Part shown: piece after piece, positions 11,035 through 21,345 of the stretch
Position numbering within the stretch: the stretch's first letter is position 1
Layout of the letters: each line of letters opens with the position of its first letter
Assembly: GCA_048213135.1 (NCBI GenBank)
Contig: AFZH01019576.1
Location: forward strand, 1-27,380
Length of the DNA stretch: 27,380 nt
Source: Reclinomonas americana ATCC 50394
Lineage: Eukaryota > Jakobida > Jakobea > Jakobida
Direction of reading: 5' to 3'
Made by a program: the position numbers and the translations under genes
Notes under the pieces: model-generated
Told to the model about the DNA's origin: nothing
The model's input: the letters and a program-made list of their open reading frames with translations, nothing else
The model's database searches: none

Positions 11035-11655
11035 TCACGAGGTCGACTTGAGGAAGTTTCGTGAGCGAATAACGTCGCGATTGTCGAGCTTGAAGAAGCG
11101 CTTCTTCTGCTCCAGCGTCATTTGCTGGAACGAGATCGCCCGCAGCTCCTCCAGAGAGAGCGTCTGCGCCTCCACCAGCGCGCTCAGCCACTCGGGGTAC
11201 TCGTTGGTCGCCTTCACCGTTGGCACTGTGCGCGTCGAGGCAAAGTCGAGGCCTTTCACTGTGCAAAGAAGGAGAGTGAGAGTGGAGGGGGGAGGGAGAG
11301 GGAGAGAAGGGCAAAGGGGGAAGTGAGAGAGTGAGCAAAGAGGGAGACGAGGGAAGCGCACATTCATGCGTACTCTCACTCTCACGCAACTTGGTGCACC
11401 GACAGTCAACGTCTGTGCGCCTCCACTGCCTGCCGCCGCCTGCGAGCCTCCCGCCTCTCCTCCCGCTGCAGCCGCTGCTGCAGGCTTCTTTGCACCTGCG
11501 CCCTTGGGTGCGCCCTTGGCCGCGGGTGCTGCGGCCTTTGCAGCAGGCGCACCAGCAGCAGCAGCAGCAGGCGCCTTCCCGCCAGCTGCAGGCGCCGCGG
11601 CCTTCTCTGCGCGAGCGAGCACAGCAAGAACAGCGCGGCGCACGTGAGAGCTCAT
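11035..11655 (-). CDS. MRPL54: Mitochondrial ribosomal protein mL54
   Basis: Two exons, 11655-11391 and 11258-11035, joined across a 132-nt GTTGCG...CACAG intron, give 162 aa. The C-terminal 74 residues carry the mL54 signature: a KGLDF start, then ATNEYPEWLSALV, then a charged helix (MTLEQKKRFFKL) and a basic end (RDVIRSRNFLKSTS). mL54 is a small protein of the mitochondrial large ribosomal subunit. The N-terminal exon starts MSSHVRRAVLAVLARAEK, an Arg-containing amphipathic stretch that suits a mitochondrial presequence. It then runs for about 55 residues of Ala/Pro/Gly/Lys low complexity before the conserved domain. An upstream in-frame ATG at 11691 would add 12 residues but lies in the shared divergent start region. 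Family assignment rests on the EYPEWL block and the basic tail. Confidence 0.8.
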   Translation of the reverse strand: MSSHVRRAVLAVLARAEKAAAPAAGGKAPAAAAAGAPAAKAAAPAAKGAPKGAGAKKPAAAAAAGGEAGGSQAAAGSGGAQTLTVGAPSCVRVRVRMNVRFPRLPLCSLSHFPLCPSLPLPPPSTLTLLLCTVKGLDFASTRTVPTVKATNEYPEWLSALVEAQTLSLEELRAISFQQMTLEQKKRFFKLDNRDVIRSRNFLKSTS

Positions 11656-11705
11656 GAGTGCGTGTGAGTGTGTGTACAATGTGGCTCGCACTCTCTGTCA
11701 CGCAA
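11656..11705. promoter_or_regulatory. 50-bp divergent start region between mL54 and the ankyrin gene
   Basis: The start codons of mL54 (11655, - strand) and the ankyrin gene (11706, + strand) are only 50 bp apart and point away from each other. The stretch is GTGTGAGTGTGT-rich. Any promoter is shared and bidirectional, or lies within the opposite gene. In-frame ATGs at 11679 (+) and 11691 (-) fall inside it, so either start could be slightly upstream. Confidence 0.6.
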
Positions 11706-14700
11706 ATGGGCAAGGGCGCAAGTGCTGTTCCTGAGGTCTTCCAGCTCGCGGAGACTGGCCAAGTGGCGCAAGTCAGCAAGCGCGTCAAGCGGTTCAAGTG
11801 GACGTTGCGCATCCACATCTTCTCTCCTTTCTCACTCAGCCTCTCTCTGACTGCACCAACAGTGACTTGTGTGCGTTGCGCAATGGTGATGAGCGCACGT
11901 TGTTGCACGTGGCGGCCTTGCATGGGCACGTTCCGTTGCTGGAGTTTCTCATGGAGTGGCATCGTGGTGGTGATCGGAATGCGCTGCTCAATGCGTGCGA
12001 TCGAACGGGGACGACGGCGGTGGCGGCCGCGGTGTGTGCTGGACACGCTGCTGCTGTTCGCTGCTTGCTGCAGGCTGGTGCTGATCCATTCGGTTTGTTG
12101 TCGCCTTCGTCTTTGTGCTCGTTCTGCACGCTCGTTCTCTGATTGCTGTTGTCAGTGGCCGACTTGTCGGAGATGAACTGCTGGCACTGGGCGGCGTACA
12201 CGGGCGCCGCTGACGTGGTGCAGGAGTTGACTCGTGCAGCTGGGCAATCGCCGTTGGCGCTGGAGCGGCTGTCGTTGGCGTCGCGTGATGGGCTCAGTGC
12301 GTTGCATGTGGCGGCCAAGCAGGGCAGTGTGCACTTTCTGGAGGTGCTGTGCGAGGCGTTTGGGGAGGGTGTGAACTTGCGCGATCGGGCGTTTCATAAG
12401 ATGATGACACCCGTCATGTTTGCGGCGTGCCACGGTCGCACACCGTTTCTGCATCGGCTGGTCGAGTTGACGAGGCGGAGAGCCGGCGATGAGGGAGTGC
12501 GGTGAGCGACTTCCACCCGAGACGTGTAATTGTCGCGATGTTGCCTTTTATCCTCACGACAGCCGTACTGCAGGCAAATGTTGTGCGACGAGGATCAGGA
12601 TGGATGGACGGCGTTTCTGTGGGCGTGTGGCGCCAACGAGTTGGAGACGGCGCGCGCAGTGGTGGCCGCCGCGGTGCAAGCCGGCATGTCGGTGGAGAGT
12701 CTGGTGCGTCACAAGGACGGCTCGGGAGCCACGGCCTTGCACTGGTGTTGCGAGCACGGCAACGTGCCGTGCACCATGTACATTTGTCGTGAGCTGTGCG
12801 AGACGATCACCAGTGAGCGGAATGCACTGGCTGACGCTGCGGCCGCTGCTGCTGCTGCTGCCGAGGATGCGGAAGGAGAGAAGGACGGGGAGGATGACGA
12901 CGACGACGACGACGACCATGTCACGAGTGAGCAGGTACGACGCCGTGTGCTGAATGCAGTCGACGTGGATGGCGACACGCCACTTCATGTCGCGTGCAAG
13001 AAGGTTGCGTCGATGACAGGCACAACAAGACTGCTTCTCTGTTTCGTCGCTCACACGAGACGCCATGCAGTGTCAACTTCTCTCTATCCGCGTACTGCTC
13101 TCCTTTGAGGCGGTGCTGGTGGACTCTACCAATGTGGACTCGTCGACACCGCTCATGGCGGCGGCCGAGAAAGGTCTGCCTCGCTGTGCGGTCTCGCTTT
13201 GCTGGACCTGTCTGGTTGAAATAATGTGCCCCATGCACGTAGGATTCTGGGAGGGCTGTCAGCTGCTGCTTGCCAGCGGTCGGTGCTCGCCGTGTCTCGG
13301 AAACGGAGATGGCGAAACTGCGCTGCACATGGCCACACTGGGTGCCGTCACGCAGCAGACGCGACTCGATGCGTCGCCCATCAATCCACTGAAGACCGTG
13401 GCGCTCTTGCTGCGACACGGCGCCGATCCGAACTTGCAAGACTTTGAAGGATTCACGCCGCTGCATTGGTGTGCCTGATTGCGCGCGTGTGCAAGGGAAG
13501 TATTGAGGCTGACAATCCTGTCGAATACAGGGCCGTGTCGATGGACCAGGATGAAATGTGCTCCTCGCTGTGCATGGCCGGCGCGTCGCCATTCATCACC
13601 GATGCTCTCGGTGACACGCCGCTGCACAAGGCCTGCCTCTTTGGTCATTTGTCGTGCGCGCGTGTGATTATGCACCTGCTGGTGATCTCACCACATGCGC
13701 CGCAAAGGGTGCGCGCGTACTTTTTGGTTCAACACATGTCCCTGCTGCTGACCTATTCCCTCTCGCGCGCGCACACAGTTACACGCCGATGTGAAGGAAG
13801 CTGGCATCACGTGTGTGCGCGGCGCAGTGTCGGACTCGGAACAGCCAGTGTCGCTGTCGGTTGGGAGTCACGAGCTCGCGGCATTGTGTGTGGGCGAGGT
13901 GGAGGAAGCAGATGTGCGTCGACGTGTGCTGTGTCGCGCCACGCACGGAGCCTCGCTGGCACGCTGGCTGCCGAGTGTGCTGCCGGCAGTGTGCTTGCTG
14001 CATGATATCGTGAGGCAGCCGAATCAGGAGGGCAAGTCACCGCTGCACATGTGCTCCTTCAAGGTACGGACACTGGTGTTTGGTTTTCGTTGTCATGTAC
14101 TCGTGATGGGCTGAGACTCTCTCGTCACACACAGGCCGGTAAAGATGAGTGGCGATATGGACACCGACTGCGTCCGCGCGAAGTCGAAGATGATGACATG
14201 CCGAAGCTGCACGTCATGTAGTTGTGTGCACGAGCATGAGCACAATTGTTATGTTTGCACAGGCCCTGACCTTTCTATGTTCAGCGAGTTGATGCAAGAG
14301 GTCATTCTCCGCTCCTTTGATGCCGTGTGTGTGCTGCCCGACGGCTGCGGACACATGTACGAGTACGCGTTGCAAGAGGACGGAGAACGGCGGCTGGCCG
14401 TGGATGCCGTGCCGAAGAACTTGACCGGCGTGCCTCACTTGCACGCTCCCTGGTAAGGCATGCGTGCTGGCAGTGAGCGTTCACACCGCCGTGCTCACCT
14501 CTTCTTGCGTGCAATGGTCGTCAGGTCGGTGGTGCTGCCTCTTGTGCTCGCCCGCAAGTCACCAGTGCCTCGACCGTCGTCGGCGGCGGCTGTCGCCGGT
14601 GTGCATTACTTTGGCATTGAGGACGTTGGTGGCTTCTTGGAGGCCTTTGTGTTCGCCTGCTATCTGGATTGCGGACTGCCGCTAGTGTGCGACGCAGCCG

Positions 14701-15535
14701 CTGCTGGTGACGCTGGCGCGGTGCGTTTCTTGCTCGAGCGATGGCATTCGCTCACTGGCGAAGTACGTGCTCGCACGCTGGCCGTGCGACCAAACAGCGA
14801 GCAGGTGACCCCGCTGCACTTTGCGTGTGCCTCGGGGCTGCCGCAACTGCTCGACAAACTGGTGGAGGAGACCGACACCAGTGACGATGGAGGTACACGC
14901 GCTCCCGTTCCTGCTCTCGTAGTGTCGTCCATTGCGCTGACACATCGCAGTGTCGTTGGATATTGGTGTGGCCGACCATCGCGGCTGCACTCCGCTGCAT
15001 GTGGCCTGCATCACCGGGCATGTGGATTGCGCTCGCCGGTGCGTGCAGTACGGCACTGCCGTCGACACACAGGACAAGCACGGACGCACACCGCTCTGCT
15101 ATGCAGCCGACGCCGGGCACGAGTTGTGTGTGTACTACCTGGTGAAGGGTTTGTTTACTACAACTTGTTGTTGTTGTTGTCTGTTTGTCCTTGTCGACGG
15201 AACTCACATGGTGTCGCGCAGAGGCACGAGCCAATGTGCAGCTGGCCGACATGGATGGCATGTCGCCGCTGCACTTTGCGTGTGGTGGTCTGCACAAACG
15301 GTGTGCACGAGTGCTGCTCGATTTCGGTGCCGATCCGGAGACAGTGGATGCAGAAGGCCTGACGCCGCTGGCGCATGTACGGAGAGGTGGCGATGGTGAT
15401 GACGAAGAAGAAGAAGAGGAGGAGGAAGTAGAACAAAGGGAGGATGCAGGTGCAGAGAGGCATGCGGCCGAGTCGTTTGTGGCTGCCTATCAACAGTGGC
15501 TGGCCAAGAGAAGAGCAGCGTCATCAAGGGAATGA
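11706..15535 (+). CDS. Ankyrin-repeat protein, about 1004 aa
   Basis: Thirteen exons: 11706-11791, 11863-12092, 12156-12501, 12574-13003, 13071-13173, 13243-13468, 13531-13708, 13779-14063, 14135-14217, 14285-14452, 14525-14892, 14951-15148, 15222-15535. They sum to 3015 nt and every junction keeps phase. About 16 or 17 ankyrin units are readable, with helix-1 motifs such as RTLLHVAALHGH, SALHVAAKQGS, DTPLHVACKK, STPLMAAAEKG, DTPLHKACLFGH, VTPLHFACASG, CTPLHVACITGH and MSPLHFACGG. Introns often cut inside a repeat. An Ala run and an Asp run (12837-12920) interrupt the first array. A non-ankyrin stretch of roughly 200 residues (about 14135-14690) separates the last four or five units. The C-terminus has a Glu run and ends QQWLAKRRAASSRE. 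Ankyrin arrays bind proteins; no enzyme domain, membrane segment or signal peptide is visible, so I infer a cytosolic scaffold. The start could instead be ATG 11679. Confidence 0.88.
12837..12922 (+). repeat. Coding GCN and GAY runs (poly-Ala, poly-Asp) in the ankyrin gene
   Basis: Trinucleotide runs of GCN followed by GAY codons encode an Ala tract and then an acidic tract with eight Asp in a row. They sit inside exon 4 and interrupt an ankyrin unit, probably as a flexible loop between repeats. They are in frame and are likely slippage products. Confidence 0.8.
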
Positions 15536-15644
15536 ACGATCGATGATTAAAGCAGCAAAACATTGATCTTTACAAAGTACAACAAGCAAAACAACTAACT
15601 ATTCTTCTGTCTAAGCAGCTGCAAGGTTTCCATGCACGCTGCGT
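15536..15644. other. 109-bp convergent intergenic region
   Basis: This AT-richer spacer separates the ankyrin stop (15533-15535) from the EGF/fibre gene stop (15645-15647, - strand). It contains GATTAAAGC at about 15544, a possible weak polyadenylation signal for the + strand gene. There is no ORF of note. Confidence 0.5.
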
Positions 15645-18600
15645 CTAAATGAGCCGCATCCAGCCGACGGGCGACATGAAAAACACGGCAGCCGTCTTCG
15701 GCGGCACGTGCAGCGGCGTCTCGGAGCCCAACATGAGATGCACCGTGGTGTCCTCGTCGTCGTTGCGGCAAAACATGAGCTGACCCTCGCGGGCACGGGC
15801 GCCCGTGAAACCCACAAACACCGACACCGTGCCAGTGGCGCTCGGCTGGCTGTCGCTGCGCACAACGACAATGCCCACATCGGTGACGGACACAGTGCCG
15901 GCGTCGGCATCCACCACCACCGGTGTCAGGCTCAGTTGACCGACCGACAGCGAGTTCACCAACAGCGCATCCTTCGAGGCATCTATCGTGCCACTCGACG
16001 AATGCAACCGCGGGTGAGTGTCGGCCGAGCCGCCTGCCATCTCCAAGCGCGAGCCACCGGCGACATCGCTGCCGACCTGCATGGTGGTCGAAGCCACCAA
16101 ATCTCCGCCAACGTGCACGCCACCGGGGCACGAAATGTCGCCCGACGCCATGCGACACTGCCCATCGGTGACGACGGAGGCCTCCACCGTCGCGGCCTTC
16201 ACCGTGCCGCGCGTTGTGAGGTCGCTGTTCTGCAGACTCACGCGGCCACTGGACGAGGCCAGCACCGGATCCTCTCCCGACGTCTCCACCGACAGCGACG
16301 CACGGTCGCCGTTGATGCGCAAATGCTGCAGGAACACAACGTGAGTCGGAGACACAATATGTCGTCGACGGCGAACGGCACGCCACCACTCACCGAGCCA
16401 GCCAGTTCGCCACTGGTGTGCACACCACCACTGCATCCACTGATGGTGCTTCCGTGAATGGTGCACGCCGCGCTGCCGTCCTTGGTGGTGGTGCTGAACG
16501 AGGCGGCCACCACCGACGAACCCGAGCGGATCGCCGTGTCCGTAAAGTCGACCACGCGCGTCGACGAGCGCACAGTCGGGTTCTCGCCGGAGCCGTCGAG
16601 AATGATCGACGAAAGACTCGAGGCCGCAATCTCCTGCGCCTCCATCACGCCCTGCGTGATAATGTCGCCCGTGCATCCGTCAATTGCGCCGTGCGCAATG
16701 GAGCAACGACCGTCGGTCAGCGTGGTCGCCTCGACGCCCACCGCCGTCAGATTGCGCGACAGCACCAAATGCGCGTCGGCCTCGATCGTGCCCGAGCTGG
16801 AGCGGAAAGACGGATGCTCGCCATGGGCTTCCACATTCAGCTCCGCCGACAGACCGCGGATCTGGTGCAGGCAAGTCAGCACGACGCGAAAAGAAAAAAG
16901 AGAAACAGCACTCGCAACCAACCAAGAGACTGAGTGCTTGAGCGGGGCCGTCGACCACCAGGTTGTTGCGCACGCTCTCCACCGAGAAGCCGCTGTTGTC
17001 GTGGACAGAGTTGACCACCAGACCTCCGTTGCTGGGGCCACTCGACAGGTTGCTGGCCAGCACGCACCCGATCAGCACACCGCCCTCCATGCGGCACACG
17101 CCGTCGGTGATGGCCGGTGCCGAGATTTCTGTGGAGGTGCATGAGCGTGAGTTTTCGTGTTTGTGACGCACAATCAAGAGGTGCTGCGCTTGCATACCTC
17201 CGTCGGCGCGAATGTTCTTCTCCGCCGCAATGCTGCCGGAGGAGATCACATTGCCGGCGACACGAACGTCGGACCCGACCCGGATGCCAGCACGGATGTT
17301 GGCCTCGGAGGCCTCAATGGCGCCTATCGACTGCACCGACTGCACCGTCAGCGAGCCGACGACGGACAGGTTGCCTTCGTTCGACACACCCACTCGGCCT
17401 GCACAACAGATATGAGAAAGGCTGCCGATCAAGAACTACTACAACAATAACCAGAATGAATGACGACGCACCATTGCCAAACATGGCCGTACCGTCGGAG
17501 GCAATGTAGTTGCCAGCCTTGGGTCCACCGACACGCATCTCGCTGGCCGCCATCATCGACGGCGAGGTGACACACGAGCCCTCAATCTTGCTCGAGCCGA
17601 CCTGCATGCTCAGCTGATCCGACACAAACACATTGTCGACAATCGAGCCGCCGTTCACGCCGCTGCCAAAGCGCAGCTTCTCCACGTGCAGCGTGCCGAT
17701 GCGAGCTTCGCTGGCAAACACGCCATCGGTGGCTGTCACCGACAGCATGCCGTCGGCAAACGAGGCCGACGGCGCCGTCACCGCACCGTTGAGATCGAGC
17801 CCGAGGAGGCCACTCAGGCGACCATTCTGCAACAATGCCTGTCCGTCGGTGATGGACTGACCGCGCACCTCACCAGACACATTCATCGGGCTGGTGATGC
17901 GCAGCGGCTCGCCGGTCGCCGATTGAATGCCACCAGTGGACACCGACAGCTGCTGGAGGATAGTTCGGCCCGCACCCACCATGTCGCCGTTGACAATCAT
18001 GGTGGTGACCTCGGCTGCTGGGCACGTCATGGTGCCGACTTCGTCGACGGCAAACTGATTGCCGGAGCCGAACATGCCAATGGGGGCGCGCACTGAGCGC
18101 CGCGCAGCAATCTCCTCGGCAACCACACTGCCGCTCTGCATCACCGTGATGCCGTCGGTGATCAGCGGGCTGGTCATCGACTCCGACGCGTTAATAACCG
18201 GTGCCGTGACGGCGCTCTCCAGCTGCAAGTCGTTGGTGACGAGCTTGTCAAAGTTGCCGAAATTGGCGTACACACCGCCATCGTCGCGCAGCTGCACGGT
18301 GCCGTTGGCGAACGAACCGCGCGCGGCAGTCAGCGTCTCCGTGGCGCGCACTTCCGTCACATCCAGCTTGCCGTGGGCCAGACGCGCACTGCCGTCTGTC
18401 AGCTCCGCAGCGTGCACTGTGCCCTCGGTGACGAGTGTGTCGCCGCCGAGCGAAATCGAGGCCGTCAGCGAGCGCAGCGAACCGTCGCCAATCACCACTG
18501 AGCGGAGCGACGCAACACCCGACGTGGTAACGTGCACCGCATTGACGCTGCCGACGGTGGCCTGCGCCGCTGTCAAGCCACTGGTGTCGACGCTGACCGT

Positions 18601-21318
18601 GCCGTTTGCAAACGTCGCCGCCGCGGCATCGAGGTGGTCGCTCACTCGCACCGACGGCGTCTCGAGCGACTCGGTCAGCAGCGCGGCACGGCACTGCATG
18701 CCGCCAATGCTGTCCATGGTGCACCCGTCCGGGCCGCCGACAATGACTGAGGCGGCGGTCAGCACGGTGCTGGCGCGCAGTGTCGGCGACGAGACCGAGT
18801 TGGGCGAAATTGTGGTGCTGTCGTTGGTCGGCGCCGTCACGGACGACGAACCGGTGGCATCGGTTGTTGAAAACGCATCGTCAGCGGCGGCAGCGGCAGC
18901 GGCAGCGATCGATGCATTGCTGTCCACCACTCGCAGCATGCTGAACGACGCCATGCCCGAACTGCGCAGCTCGTGGGCCGTCACAATACCAAACTGGGCA
19001 TCTTCGCACACCACGTTGCCGTTGTCCAGCACGGCGCATCGACCGTCGGCAAACGACGCCGAGCCCTTAACAGAGAGTGTGGACGAGACGTCCAGCTGCG
19101 GTGTCGAGATGCGGCCGCTGGCAATGTTCGTGCCCTGACCGTCGGTCAGCGACGAAATCGTTGCCGACGACGCCAACACGCTGTGATCCAAACAAGGATG
19201 AGAAAATCGTGGGAACAGGGATGTTTGGTTGCGCACATACACACCCGTTGAACAAGGCAGAGAGGCAGTCTTCGCCGCCGAAACCAGTGTCACACACGCA
19301 CTGCGGCTGCCCGGTCACCGAGTTGGCGATGCAGTGGCGATTGGTGCCACAGTCCACCATGCAGACGCTGCAGCGGCCATCACTACCCTTGCTCCATCCA
19401 GTGGGACAGCGGAGCTGATGGGAAAAGTGAGCGACGGTGGATTCTGAGAAGGAGAGAGCAACGACGGAAGACCACTAACCAGGTTGCACGATGGGCCCTC
19501 CCAATTGGCGTCGCACAAGCAGTTGCCGGCGGCGTCGCAGTTGCCATGGTCCGAGCACGTCTCACTCCGGCTGCATCCACACTGCGGGCCGCCGAATTCC
19601 GCGGCGCAGGTGCACGAGCCATTCAAGCACTTGTTGGGAGCTCCACCGCTGTTGTGAGGAGAGAAGAGAGATGAGAAGTTTGGCGTGGATGCTCCCTACT
19701 AGCAGCAGCAGTCACTCACCACTGAGCCTCCGAAATGCACGCCACACACTTGTTCGGCGACGCTGGATCGCACATGGTTCCCGTCGGGCTGCACGCAGCA
19801 AGAGAGAGAGATATCAGCAACTATTTTTCTTCTCACGCGCGACGGGAGGTGGCCTTACCAGTTCGCTTGCACGCACTCGCAGTTGGTGCCGCCAAAGCCC
19901 GGCAGGCACACGCAGCGGTTGCTCATCGGCTCGCACGGCGCACCATTCGCGCACTGGCAGTCGACCGTGGTGCACGTGCTTCCCTTCCAGCCAGTGAAAC
20001 AGATGCACTGGCCATTCGAGGCGCACATGCCGTTGCTGTTGCACGTCTCCAGATCGGAGCACTCGCAGAAGCGACCATTGAAGCCTGCGAGAGTGATGGT
20101 GAGACGAACACGTCCACAGCTGCAGAACTGAGCACGAGACGACAATGTACCAGGATTGCAGACGCACACATTGCTGACACAGGAGCCCGACGAGGAGCCA
20201 CCGCTGTGACAGCAGGATAAGTACGCAAACAAAAAAAGAGACCACAGAGAGACCACGCACCAGGCCACATCGTTGGTGCAGTCCACCGACGCAGTAGGCG
20301 ACGATTCACCGACTGTTCCACTCGACGATGACGACGACGATGAGGACGACGATGAGCTTCCGCCAGCAGCAGAAGCTGGCGGTGCCGGCGGCACACCATT
20401 CAACCATCGCGAGCAGTCCACGCCAGTCCACCCTGCATCGCACGAGCAGGCGCCCGACGCGTCGCACGAACCGTGATCGTTGCACGACTCGAGTCGTGAG
20501 CACTCGCAGTTCACACCTCCACGATCTGCAATCCGCATGAGCAACACACCGCACACACACTCTCATTGCGTCCACACTCACCAGCCGCGCAAATGCACTT
20601 GCCACCGACGCACATGCCTCCATCCGATCCACCACTGTCACCAAATAAGCAGATTGTATCACTGAAGGCGATCGCAAGGAGCATAGACGCAACCACTGCG
20701 CGCTGGTGGTGCAGACAGGCGGTGTGTCGCCACTCCACTTGGCACACGAGAGGCCCGCCCAACCCGCGTCGCACACGCACGATCCATCGGCCGCGCACGA
20801 TCCGTGTCCATTGCACGACTCGTCCCGAGTGCACTCACAAAACTCTCCACCACTCCCTGCACCGCCACAGCATGAGTACATGCAAGAGAGAGAGAGAGAG
20901 AGAGTGGAGGTGTGTGTGCGCGTCTCTCTCACCTGGGAAACACGCGCAGGCGCCATTGATGCACTTGCCGGATCCATTGCACTGTTGACTGTCAACACAA
21001 GCCGCAGCGGCCTCCTGCACCGCAGCTGCCACTAACACCAATGCTACTACCACGAGCAGCAGCAGCAGTGTGCTGCCAAAGCCTCTTGTCACTGAAAAGA
21101 AGAAGTTGTCCCGAGTTTGGTAAGTCTCTCTGTCAATGGTGGAGAAAAGAATGAAGATGCACTCAACTCTTTCCGCTTGTCGCTCGCTGTCTCTGTCTCT
21201 CTTGCTGGTATGCGCGTGTGTGTGTGTGTTGAGTTGTCTTGTATCCGAGACGCAAGAGATGAGCGCGTCTGGGCTCCGCGGTGTTGAAAAACAAAATCGT
21301 AATACCGGCTTCGAACAT
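15645..21318 (-). CDS. Secreted EGF-module protein with long fibre-like repeat region
   Basis: Exons on the - strand: 21318-21306 (tentative), 21091-20933, 20856-20694, 20634-20582, 20525-20261, 20203-20151, 20084-19859, 19788-19720, 19648-19480, 19414-19245, 19180-17472, 17398-17198, 17128-16923, 16861-16394, 16325-15645. All are phase-consistent, giving about 1534 aa. The N-terminus has a strong signal peptide (LLLLLVVVALVLVAAAV). Residues up to about 447 are EGF-like modules with regular cysteines, for example CNGHGSCAADGSCVCDAGW, broken by a poly-Ser linker. From about 448 to the end there are no EGF modules. Instead some 13 repeats alternate xITDGxCxMxxGxIxGC and ASFADGxxxV/L types, with dense Thr/Ser/Val/Ala/Gly, as in beta-rich fibres. 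The C-terminus is PLHVPPKTAAVFFMSPVGWM-like with no membrane helix. I infer an extracellular, possibly oligomeric, adhesive or scale/coat protein. The first exon is uncertain. Confidence 0.83.
17472..19180 (-). other. 1709-nt repeat-coding exon of the fibre region
   Basis: This is by far the longest exon in the window; the others in this gene are 53-681 nt. It encodes 569 residues of the fibre region. TDG-type units (ELTDGSARLAHGKLD, LITDGITVMQSGSVVA, SITDGQALLQNGRLSG) alternate with FADG/FANG-type units (SFADGRCAVLDNGNVVC, SFANGTVQLRDDGGV, SFADGMLSVTATDGV). A short Ala/Ser-rich insert encoded by GCN codons at about 18880-18915 breaks it. The alternation suggests tandem duplication of a two-part unit. 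Confidence 0.75.
20329..20370 (-). repeat. Coding poly-Ser trinucleotide run
   Basis: GAC/GAT triplets on the + strand give a run of about 13 Ser codons in the EGF gene. The run forms a linker between an EGF module ending in CSRWLNGVPPAPPASAAGG and the next cysteine-rich unit. It is in frame in exon 5 of this gene. Confidence 0.75.
20871..20931 (-). repeat. GA repeat in an intron of the EGF/fibre gene
   Basis: A GAGAGAGAGAGAGA run on the + strand (CT tract on the sense strand) lies in the intron between the signal-peptide exon and the first full EGF exon. The sense donor is GTGAGAG at 20932. Confidence 0.7.
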
Positions 21319-21345
21319 CAGACACAGCAAATGTGTCCCGAGTAA

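Noticed and set aside
15595-16389. Second long - strand frame overlapping the last fibre exon
   Set aside because: It is His/Arg/Gly-rich shadow sequence; the other frame continues the TDG repeat pattern and fits the splice phase.
18059-19138. A 359-codon open frame on the + strand antisense to the fibre exon
   Set aside because: It is the mirror of Ser/Thr/Val-rich coding sequence with strong GC3; it has no domain, and the - strand frame carries the signal peptide, EGF modules and phase-consistent introns.
15645-19180. Integrated virus or prophage as source of the fibre-like repeats
   Set aside because: No capsid, terminase, polymerase, integrase or terminal repeats nearby; the region is spliced onto an EGF secretory protein with host-type introns.
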